DNA from: Candidatus Heimdallarchaeota archaeon
Lineage (GTDB): Archaea > Asgardarchaeota > Heimdallarchaeia > JABLTI01
Reading direction: 5' to 3'
Assembly: GCA_030671945.1 (NCBI GenBank)
Contig: DAOVHJ010000146.1
Span: 1 to 6,719 of the forward strand
Length of the DNA: 6,719 bases
Shown: piece by piece, positions 1-5,380 of the stretch
How positions within the stretch are numbered: position 1 is the stretch's first letter
Layout of the letters: the number at the start of each line of letters is the position of its first letter
The notes under the pieces: model-generated
Seen by the model: the letters and a program-made list of their open reading frames with translations, nothing else
The model's database searches: none
Told to the model about the DNA's origin: nothing
Translations under genes and position numbers: made by a program

Positions 1-691
1 AATCATAACTTTCAAATGCTTCAAATCCAATTCCAGTAATATTTCCGGGCAATATTCCTAATATTGCTAGAGGAACTCGAATTTCATATTGTCTATGAGA
101 AGTAGGTTCAAAATATGATTCATTGAAAGCTGTGCTCATTAAAATCTGAGATCCAGCTAATGGTATACCAGGAGAATTTGATTCGATCTCTATCCAAGTT
201 TTTATTGAATCACTAAAATAGCTATAATAAACAACGGCACCAGGATCAGCTTTCAGAATTATTGCTCTATCATTATTTGTAAAAACACCATTCTGATCTC
301 TATCAATGTATACTGCTGCACCCCAAATAGTTACAGGTGTTTCTGTTTGAAAATTCACCATGTCTAGTCCAATGTATAAATTAGTGTTATCGTTTTGCAA
401 CAGAATTTTCGAATCGAAATTTTCATCAAAATCAAACATACTATAAACTGCTGCTGCAGACCATTCAGTTGCTAAAGAGCTTGAATTAAAAGATATTTTA
501 CCATCTATTGTAGGACTGGTGTCATTCCATAAAGAGAAAATCTCAGTTGGTGTTGCTTTACTTGTATGAGCAGAACCATAATTTAATGGATTGTTAATAT
601 TAACTAAGAATGCTACCATTAGAACTAATACAAGCAAAATAAAGGTAGACTTTAGTTTCCGACTATTTTTAAACAACCTTTTATTCAACAT
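1..691 (-). CDS. Exported CBM9/DOMON-like domain protein, N-terminal part (runs off the left edge)
   Basis: This gene reads leftward from ATG at 689-691 and stays open for 230 residues to the window edge, so its C-terminus is missing. The N-terminus is a clear export signal or anchor: basic residues K4-K14, then a hydrophobic stretch at about F17-I32, with a possible cleavage after G39-S40-A41. The mature part begins around P48. It has the look of a CBM9/DOMON-like beta-sandwich: a 'PTIDGKI' opening (60-66), an invariant-looking W77, 'LYIGLDM' (105-111), then a D130-x-D132-x-N134-G135 loop like a calcium-binding EF-hand or dockerin loop. Four N-x-S/T sequons (N56, N69, N190, N217) would allow N-glycosylation outside the cell. 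From the family I infer an extracellular binding or cell-surface module; the ligand is unknown. The upstream 'AAGGGA' is only a weak ribosome-binding site. It is divergent from the rest of the window. The CDS is secure; the domain name rests on pattern only. Confidence 0.8.
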   Translation of the reverse strand, partial: MLNKRLFKNSRKLKSTFILLVLVLMVAFLVNINNPLNYGSAHTSKATPTEIFSLWNDTSPTIDGKISFNSSSLATEWSAAAVYSMFDFDENFDSKILLQNDNTNLYIGLDMVNFQTETPVTIWGAAVYIDRDQNGVFTNNDRAIILKADPGAVVYYSYFSDSIKTWIEIESNSPGIPLAGSQILMSTAFNESYFEPTSHRQYEIRVPLAILGILPGNITGIGFEAFESYD

Positions 692-761
692 CAACTTTCC
701 CTTCGGTTTAAAGAGAAATAATTTTTCTTTAAAGATGACTCTTTGTTTTCTGCTGATTTAA

Positions 762-769
762 TATTTATA
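762..769 (-). promoter_or_regulatory. Candidate TATA box for the leftward exported-protein gene
   Basis: Read on the minus strand this is TATAAATA, close to the archaeal TATA consensus. Placing the start site about 26 nt downstream puts it near 739-740 (G/A on the minus strand), giving a leader of roughly 48 nt before the ATG at 691. The same AT-rich block can serve the opposite strand. The call is inferred from sequence and spacing alone. Confidence 0.4.
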
Positions 770-771
770 TT
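764..771 (+). promoter_or_regulatory. Candidate TATA box for a leaderless rightward transcript
   Basis: TTTATATT on the plus strand is centred about 24-25 nt before the ATG at 792. That spacing would start the transcript at or beside the start codon, as in archaeal leaderless mRNAs. It overlaps the minus-strand TATA candidate, so this block could be a shared divergent promoter. In such AT-rich DNA a TATA-like word alone is weak evidence; the spacing is what raises it. Confidence 0.35.
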
Positions 772-791
772 TTAGGTGTTTTAAAAACCAA

Positions 792-905
792 ATGGTTGCG
801 ACAAAATCTACTGAAAATAATATGGAAAAAGAAAAATCACAAGTTTTAGGTTGGCATTTTAGTCGGTTTGCCTTAAGAAAAAGAATATTATCTGATAAAC
901 AATAA
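792..905 (+). CDS. Possible 37-aa small protein, leaderless
   Basis: A 38-codon ORF runs from ATG at 792 to TAA at 903-905 in the gap between the divergent exported-protein gene and the 718-aa gene. No Shine-Dalgarno motif precedes it, but a TATA-like box sits at the right distance for leaderless transcription. The peptide begins MVATKSTENNM, is charged up to about K15, and its second half (V18-L33) mixes W21, F23, F26, L28 and L33 with R25, R29, K30 and R31, so it could form a basic amphipathic helix. I do not recognise it. It may be a genuine small protein, a leader ORF for the downstream gene (54 nt before its ATG, in a different frame), or a chance ORF. The open length is not statistically remarkable on its own. 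Confidence 0.3.
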   Translation: MVATKSTENNMEKEKSQVLGWHFSRFALRKRILSDKQ

Positions 906-911
906 ATTGTT
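898..911. repeat. 14-nt inverted repeat upstream of the 718-aa gene
   Basis: AACAAT and ATTGTT form perfect 6-nt arms around AA. The element covers the stop codon of the small ORF and lies 48 nt before the ATG at 959. AATAAATT inside it (901-908) could also be the TATA box of the 718-aa gene, giving a start near 930 and a leader of about 30 nt. It could be an operator or a chance palindrome in AT-rich DNA. Confidence 0.2.
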
Positions 912-958
912 ATTAGTGTTATGAAAATAAGAGTAAGTGTAGTTTGGGTGCTTATTTA

Positions 959-3115
959 ATGCCGAGAGAATTAAAGCAGCTAAAGAAAAATTTTCCTCAA
1001 TTACCTAAAAGTGAAATTTTTCAAACTATTCTTGTTATTCGTAACAGTATAGACTTGAAGAGTGATGAGAAAGAGACTGCCGAGTTCGCAGAAACACTTT
1101 TTCTTTTATTAGAACATTTTAATAAAATAGATGATTATAACAGTGAAAGAATCATTCTTAATCAAATGGTTGAAGTTGCTTGGTGGGTTCAAGAAGAAGT
1201 AAGAATAATTGATTTTCTTGCCCAAGGAATATCCAAAGTTCTTATTGATAGTTATTCTACTCGAGGAGAAGATAGAACTAATCTTTTTAGTGATTATATA
1301 GATATTATAGCAAAGTTTCCTGAAAATCGTAAAATTTATTCTGCAATATCTACTGCAGCAATTGAACTAATCAAATGGGGAACCGATAAAGAAATCATTA
1401 AGATTCTTGAAATCATGAATCAAAAATCGGCTATTTTCCCACTTGTAGAATCCATACAAATGCTTGATGCCAAGGTTTTCATGAGCATCCTCTTTTATCT
1501 CGAAGAACAAAATTGTAAAACTATTAAATTTATTTACAATAAATTCAGTAGTTTTGCCATCAGTAATTTTGAAGAAGAGCATGATGGTGGAACTGCGAGA
1601 ATTTCAACTGTTTTACTCGGTGAAGAAGTTAATGAAATTTTACAGGAAGGAGCTATTAATGCTATCATTAACATGGCTCGAGTTAATAGTAAAAATGAGT
1701 GTGAAGAATGTTTACTCGGAATTAGAAGAGTAATTCAAGATTCAGAATATCTTCTCCGAAAAGATGGAAAAGAATTTTTCAGAGATATTTATCGATTAAG
1801 TTACACTTTGGATCAATACAAATTATGGGATCACTTTCTTGATTTACAATTAATTAAGGATCTTAAATTAGAGAGAGATAATGATGAAAAGTATCAAATG
1901 GCTGAGAAAAAGCTCTTCACCATCCAAAAAACTATGCGGATAGAAGAATATGATTCATTGAAAAGTGGGAGAAGAGGATTAAGACTTGCTTATAATTTGG
2001 AAGATCTTAATGATCTTGAAATTATAATTAATGAAATTACAAAGCAAAAGATTCCTGAATTACAACCAGTAAGTTTAGTAGCAGAAATTGATGCAATAAT
2101 CGATGATGATGAGTTATTAAAAGAACATCTACGAGAAATTGGGGAGATTCCACAAGATAGACAAAGTTTAGATGAGATACAAGATCAAATTACAAAAAGC
2201 GATGATGTGACTGTACCAGCTACCAAAGAAGATAAAATTAAAGAGGAAATTGAATTCTTAAGACAACTCGAACTGGATAATGATAGATATTTAATGAATC
2301 AGATGGCTCATGCGAAAGGTTTGATCCTTACAGTTGGAATGTTTGGTTTCTTCAGTCCTACACTTAATATCACACCAGAAGAAATTCTCTCTCATTTTGA
2401 AAATATATGCGAACAGAATATGATAATTGAATTAGTTGAACCATTAGTTAGAGCAGTAACTCTACGAGCTGCTCGTTTCGATCATCATGCAGCTAATATT
2501 CTACTGGAATTGCTTAATAGTAAAGGACAAAAATTCCTGACAAAGCACTACAAGTTATACAATTTCATTGACAATCTTGTAAGATTAATTAGTTATTTAG
2601 GAAGAACAGGTAAGAAAGAAGTTTTAATCAAAATAAAAAGTGAATTAGAAGTAGCAAATCGTCTAAGTTTAGATGATGAAATAATTCCATTTAAAATTGC
2701 CAGAGCAATAAATGAAGCTATTCTCTCCTATTCTGCTGAAGATAAGCTACAAAAGATTGAGCTATTGGAATTAGTTAGGGAATTAGCAAAAAGACATTCC
2801 TATAACTCGGATTTGCAAGTGAAGTTTGTTGAAAGTCTTAATTTTTTGATCCTCGATTCAGGATTTTCAGATATAAAAATAACAATTCCTCTCATAGAGG
2901 AACTGATCGAGTTTGCCAGATCATATCGAAATAACCAGCAAATAGAAGAAAAAGCTGCTCTTGGAATTTTATGGGGAATTGCTTTAGCAAAAATTAACAA
3001 TCAAACTAACAAGTTGGATTCCTTCAAAAAAGAAATCGATTTCATAGCATCAAATTATCCTGAAAGTAATTATCTCAGAAAAATACAAGCTCTAACAGAT
3101 GTTGCTCTAAAATAA
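959..3115 (+). CDS. 718-aa predicted all-helical protein of unknown function
   Basis: I do not recognise this protein. It is 718 residues if it starts at ATG 959. I prefer that start over the in-frame TTG at 944 because GGGTG (946-950) lies 8 nt before the ATG and matches the archaeal anti-Shine-Dalgarno. There is no signal peptide or convincing membrane segment, so it is probably cytoplasmic. The sequence is almost entirely helix-forming, with recurring Leu/Ile-rich amphipathic stretches that suggest an ARM/HEAT/TPR-like alpha-solenoid, though I cannot define a clean repeat unit. An acidic, polar linker at about 395-435 splits it into an N-terminal part of about 390 residues and a C-terminal part of about 285. 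A lone C-x2-C occurs near residue 246 (NECEEC). No catalytic motif, Walker box or metal site is evident. By analogy with solenoids it may be a scaffold or interaction protein. Its link to the downstream sulfate genes is only adjacency, across a 302-nt gap. Confidence 0.85.
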   Translation: MPRELKQLKKNFPQLPKSEIFQTILVIRNSIDLKSDEKETAEFAETLFLLLEHFNKIDDYNSERIILNQMVEVAWWVQEEVRIIDFLAQGISKVLIDSYSTRGEDRTNLFSDYIDIIAKFPENRKIYSAISTAAIELIKWGTDKEIIKILEIMNQKSAIFPLVESIQMLDAKVFMSILFYLEEQNCKTIKFIYNKFSSFAISNFEEEHDGGTARISTVLLGEEVNEILQEGAINAIINMARVNSKNECEECLLGIRRVIQDSEYLLRKDGKEFFRDIYRLSYTLDQYKLWDHFLDLQLIKDLKLERDNDEKYQMAEKKLFTIQKTMRIEEYDSLKSGRRGLRLAYNLEDLNDLEIIINEITKQKIPELQPVSLVAEIDAIIDDDELLKEHLREIGEIPQDRQSLDEIQDQITKSDDVTVPATKEDKIKEEIEFLRQLELDNDRYLMNQMAHAKGLILTVGMFGFFSPTLNITPEEILSHFENICEQNMIIELVEPLVRAVTLRAARFDHHAANILLELLNSKGQKFLTKHYKLYNFIDNLVRLISYLGRTGKKEVLIKIKSELEVANRLSLDDEIIPFKIARAINEAILSYSAEDKLQKIELLELVRELAKRHSYNSDLQVKFVESLNFLILDSGFSDIKITIPLIEELIEFARSYRNNQQIEEKAALGILWGIALAKINNQTNKLDSFKKEIDFIASNYPESNYLRKIQALTDVALK

Positions 3116-3128
3116 TTTTGACTTAAAA

Positions 3129-3144
3129 TTTATGTCGACATAAA
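3129..3144. terminator. Perfect 16-bp palindrome with downstream T5: terminator or operator
   Basis: TTTATGTCGACATAAA reads the same on both strands, centred between 3136 and 3137. It begins 14 nt after the stop codon of the 718-aa gene and is followed by a T5 run at 3149-3153. With no loop it would form a poor RNA hairpin, so termination may depend on the T-run as is usual in archaea. A perfect palindrome of this length is equally typical of a dimeric regulator site. Confidence 0.4.
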
Positions 3145-3174
3145 GCTATTTTTCCTATGCTAATTTTATCAGCT

Positions 3175-3200
3175 TTTAGCTAGATAGTTATCTAACTAAA
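3175..3200. repeat. 26-nt imperfect inverted repeat
   Basis: Arms at 3175-3186 and 3189-3200 are complementary at 11 of 12 positions around a central GT. The single mismatch (C3180 against A3195) would be a U-G wobble in a minus-strand RNA. There is no following T-run on either strand, so it looks more like a DNA-binding site than a terminator. Function unknown. Confidence 0.4.
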
Positions 3201-3278
3201 CCTTCTTTTGTAAATTCTTGAATAAACTTATTAATAGCATAGATTTATTTTACGCGATGGTTTGGTCGTAAAACATTT

Positions 3279-3377
3279 ATGACTAATAAGGGACAAAAAA
3301 ACAAAGGTTCATTTATCCCTAAAGAAACTAACATGCCATCATTACAACGATTACATCTATTTATAGAAGTAGAGTAA
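3279..3377 (+). CDS. Doubtful 32-aa ORF upstream of sat
   Basis: ATG 3279 opens 32 codons ending at TAA 3375-3377, 40 nt before sat. The peptide is lysine-rich at its start (MTNKGQKNKG) and ends in a short hydrophobic and acidic tail. No Shine-Dalgarno motif is seen. A TATA-like TTTATTTT at about 3245-3252 is slightly too far for a clean leaderless start. I list it only because it could be a leader ORF if sat is transcribed from this upstream position; it is more likely a chance ORF. Confidence 0.12.
   Translation: MTNKGQKNKGSFIPKETNMPSLQRLHLFIEVE
3358..3365 (+). promoter_or_regulatory. Candidate TATA box for sat-cysC
   Basis: TATTTATA is centred near 3361-3362. A start about 26 nt on falls at about 3387-3388, leaving a leader of about 30 nt that contains the sat Shine-Dalgarno GGAG (3405-3408). 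This geometry is normal for an archaeal gene with a leader. The call is inferred from spacing. Confidence 0.4.
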
Positions 3378-3417
3378 CTCTACTAGCATAGTTAAAAAAG
3401 AACTGGAGAATAGTTAT

Positions 3418-4572
3418 ATGATTAATCCACATGGTGGCAAGTTAATTGATAGAGTTGTTTCAGAGAAGAAACGAGAAAAGATTCTCAGAGAATATAAAGA
3501 ACTACCTCAACTAAAGATTTCTAACGAAACAATTGAGGATATAAACAATATTTCTCATGGGGTGTTCAGTCCACTCAAAGGATTCATGGGTGAAGAAGAT
3601 GTTGATTCAATAATTAAAAATGATCGACTTGCTAATAATCTACCATGGACAATTCCAATTACATTAGATGTTTCAAAGAAAATTGCAGATCAATACTCTA
3701 ATGGAGAAGAAATAGCAGTAATTAATGGTGAACAGGAAATAATTGCTATTCTACATCTTGAAGAGAAATTTCCATACAAGAAAAAAGAAGTAGCAGAAAG
3801 CGTTTTTCAAACTCTAGATATGGAGCATCCCGGTGTAACTAATGTTATGAATTCCCAAGATATTCTATTATCAGGAGAAGTTGATCTAATAAACACAGAA
3901 ATTAAACAATTTAAGGAACACACATTCTATCCTAAGGAAACACGAAAAATATTCAAAGAGAAGAAATGGAAAACTGTAGTAGGGTTCCAAACAAGAAATG
4001 TACCACATTTAGGACATGAATATGTACAAAAAGCAGCGTTAACAATAGTTGATGGATTATTTGTTAATCCAATCATAGGGAAGAAAAAGAAAGATGATTT
4101 CTTAGATCCAGTGATATTAAAATCGTATAATATTCTATTGGAGAATTATTATCCAAAAGAAAAAGCCACAATGGGCATTTTAAGAACTAGGATGCGCTAC
4201 GGTGGGCCTAAAGAAGCAATCTTTCATTCTATTATGCGAAAGAATTTTGGTTGTAGTCATTTTATTGTTGGAAGAGATCATGCTGGTGTTGGCGATTTTT
4301 ACGGGCCATTCGATGCTCATGGTATCTTTGAGAAATTCGATGATTTAGAAATCCAACCTATTTGTTTCAGATCTTTTTACATTTGCGAAAAGTGTTCTGG
4401 TGTTGTCTCTGATAATGTTTGCCCTCACGATGGTTCTGATTATCAGAAATTTATCAGTGGTAAGAAAATACGCACAATGATCATGAATAAAGAACTAGAC
4501 AATTTAGGAGAATACATGCGACCAGAGGTTGCCAAGTATTTGATTGAACAAAAAGATTTGTTTGTAAAATAA
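3418..4572 (+). CDS. sat: Sulfate adenylyltransferase (ATP sulfurylase)
   Basis: Catalyses ATP + sulfate to APS + pyrophosphate, the first step of cytoplasmic sulfate activation. At 384 residues it is a complete single-function Sat of the bacterial and archaeal length class. The N-terminal PUA-like domain shows HGVFSPLKGFM (47-57) and LPWTIPITLDV (75-85). The catalytic domain has QTRN (191-194) with H197 and H200, the nucleotide-site signature, then GRDHAGVGDFYGPFDA (285-300). A C-x2-C-x8-C-x-H cluster (C323, C326, C335, H337) resembles the zinc site described for Thermus-type Sat, and ISGKKIR (346-352) closes the active-site region. The QTRN motif continues V-P-H-L-G-H-E instead of the more common N-P-x-H-R-x-H-E, which probably marks a subgroup. 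The start at ATG 3418 is supported by GGAG 9 nt upstream. There is no fused APS kinase domain; that enzyme is the next gene, 18 nt downstream. Confidence 0.97.
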   Translation: MINPHGGKLIDRVVSEKKREKILREYKELPQLKISNETIEDINNISHGVFSPLKGFMGEEDVDSIIKNDRLANNLPWTIPITLDVSKKIADQYSNGEEIAVINGEQEIIAILHLEEKFPYKKKEVAESVFQTLDMEHPGVTNVMNSQDILLSGEVDLINTEIKQFKEHTFYPKETRKIFKEKKWKTVVGFQTRNVPHLGHEYVQKAALTIVDGLFVNPIIGKKKKDDFLDPVILKSYNILLENYYPKEKATMGILRTRMRYGGPKEAIFHSIMRKNFGCSHFIVGRDHAGVGDFYGPFDAHGIFEKFDDLEIQPICFRSFYICEKCSGVVSDNVCPHDGSDYQKFISGKKIRTMIMNKELDNLGEYMRPEVAKYLIEQKDLFVK

Positions 4573-4590
4573 TTTATGATGTGATTTGAT

Positions 4591-5181
4591 ATGAATGAAC
4601 CCGGTTTTGTAGTATGGTTTACAGGTTTATCAGGCTCAGGAAAAACAACTTTAGCAGTTGATTTAGAGAAAGAATTGCTGAAACGCAGTTTACGCGTTCA
4701 AAGACTTGATGGTGACATTGTAAGAAAATCTCTCACAAAAGACTTAGGTTTTACAGAAGAAGATCGTAAGAAAAACATTGAACGAATAACCTTTGTCACA
4801 CGTTTACTAGCTAAACATGGAGTTGCGACATTGGTTTCTTTCATTTCTCCATATATCTCTGTTAGAGATAATGCTAGAAGAGAAGTTAATGAAGAAAACG
4901 CAAGATTTGTTGAAGTATTTGTGAAAGCTTCGGTAGAGGAATGTGCAAGAAGGGATGTCAAAGGTTTATACGAAAAAGCTTTTGCTGGTGAAATTGAAAA
5001 CTTTACAGGTGTAAGCCATCCCTATGAAGAACCTCCTAATTCTGAAATGGTTTGTTTTACTGAAAATGAAACTGTTGAAGAAAGCGTTCAGATATTATTA
5101 AATTATCTTGAAAAAGAGAATATTATTCCTAAAGCAAAGGAAGTAATACCAAAAATAGAGAAAGTTAAAAGAAAAGTTTAA
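4591..5181 (+). CDS. cysC: Adenylylsulfate (APS) kinase
   Basis: Phosphorylates the 3'-hydroxyl of APS with ATP to give PAPS, pulling the unfavourable Sat reaction forward. The 196-residue protein carries the full family signature: P-loop GLSGSGKTT (12-20), LDGD (39-42), the segment LGFTEEDRKKNIERI (52-66), a SPY...RD.AR segment that contacts APS (near 90-100), and KGLYEKAFAGEIENFTGV followed by HPYEEP. No catalytic element is missing. A lysine- and proline-rich tail of about 20 residues after the core is unremarkable. ATG 4591 is preceded by GTGAT (4581-4585), matching the 3' part of the archaeal Shine-Dalgarno, with 5-nt spacing. The gap of only 18 nt after sat makes co-transcription very likely. 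With no APS/PAPS reductase nearby and a sulfotransferase next, the PAPS is probably used for sulfation. That use is inferred; the enzyme identity is not in doubt. Confidence 0.97.
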   Translation: MNEPGFVVWFTGLSGSGKTTLAVDLEKELLKRSLRVQRLDGDIVRKSLTKDLGFTEEDRKKNIERITFVTRLLAKHGVATLVSFISPYISVRDNARREVNEENARFVEVFVKASVEECARRDVKGLYEKAFAGEIENFTGVSHPYEEPPNSEMVCFTENETVEESVQILLNYLEKENIIPKAKEVIPKIEKVKRKV

Positions 5182-5215
5182 TCTACTTTCTCTTTTTATC
5201 ATCTTTTTTAAAAAG
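5182..5215 (+). terminator. T-rich terminator after cysC
   Basis: Immediately after the cysC stop the coding strand has pyrimidine-rich runs including T5 (5193-5197) and T6 (5204-5209), then an A-run that makes CTTTTTTAAAAAG nearly self-complementary. Consecutive oligo-T tracts are the usual archaeal termination signal, so the sat-cysC transcript probably ends here, at least in part, before the sulfotransferase promoter. Confidence 0.5.
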
Positions 5216-5269
5216 TAAAATTTAAATGTACTATTGCTATTTCTTATATGAAAGGTTTGACAATAACCG

Positions 5270-5363
5270 TTGGCAAATAATTACTCAATACACTTTTCGT
5301 TAATATTGCAGTAAGATTAATATTGGCTCAATATTAGAAAAACATGTTTGGCAAAATATTACC
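5270..5363. repeat. Repeat-bearing control region upstream of the sulfotransferase
   Basis: Two related words, TTGGCAAATAATTAC (5270-5284) and TTGGCAAAATATTAC (5348-5362), agree at 13 of 15 positions. Between them TAATATTG occurs at 5301-5308 and 5318-5325 (17 nt apart) and again inverted as CAATATTA at 5329-5336, the last two forming a perfect 8-bp inverted repeat around GCT. The arrangement suggests binding sites for a regulator around the promoter. All these words are AT-rich, so chance remains possible. Confidence 0.35.
5317..5324 (+). promoter_or_regulatory. Candidate TATA box for the sulfotransferase gene
   Basis: TTAATATT centred near 5320 would start transcription at about 5346-5347, giving a leader of about 34 nt that contains the Shine-Dalgarno AGGTGG (5370-5375). 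It lies inside the inverted repeat 5318-5336, so a protein bound there would block the promoter. TTATAT at 5244-5249 is an alternative box further upstream. Confidence 0.3.
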
Positions 5364-5380
5364 TATTACAGGTGGACTCA

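Larger units (their letters stand above)
3116..3417. other. 302-nt intergenic region before sat
   Basis: This stretch separates the 718-aa gene from sat. It holds, in order, a perfect 16-bp palindrome followed by T5, a 26-nt imperfect inverted repeat, a doubtful 32-aa ORF, and a TATA-like box about 56 nt before the sat ATG. I see no tRNA (no T-arm consensus), no recognisable riboswitch and no convincing antisense gene. It most likely combines the end of one transcription unit and the start of another. Confidence 0.6.

Noticed and set aside
944..958. TTG 944 as start of the 718-aa gene
   Set aside because: GGGTG at 946-950 would fall inside the coding region, while it sits correctly for ATG 959.
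1367..1582. 71-aa minus-strand ORF inside the 718-aa gene
   Set aside because: It lies wholly within a long plus-strand coding frame, has no ribosome-binding site or recognisable domain, and looks like a shadow frame.
2800..3000. 66-aa minus-strand ORF inside the 718-aa gene
   Set aside because: Antisense shadow of the real gene with no independent support.
3196..3255. Protein-like minus-strand stretch ending NKFIQEFTKEGLVR before a stop
   Set aside because: The wording resembles the end of a real helical protein, but the frame is closed by a stop only 18 codons upstream and I could not join it to a longer reading in another frame. At most it is a decayed gene remnant; evidence is too thin to annotate.
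3116..3417. tRNA, riboswitch or CRISPR element in the long intergenic gap
   Set aside because: No T-arm or acceptor pairing, no repeated spacer pattern and no aptamer core that I recognise; only two isolated dyads.
4698..4961. 87-aa minus-strand ORF inside cysC
   Set aside because: It lies opposite the conserved APS kinase motifs; its Ser/Thr/Leu-rich composition is what the reverse complement of this gene gives.
5348..5380. TTG 5348 as start of the sulfotransferase
   Set aside because: The Shine-Dalgarno AGGTGG (5370-5375) points to ATG 5381, and the extra 11 residues match nothing expected for the family.
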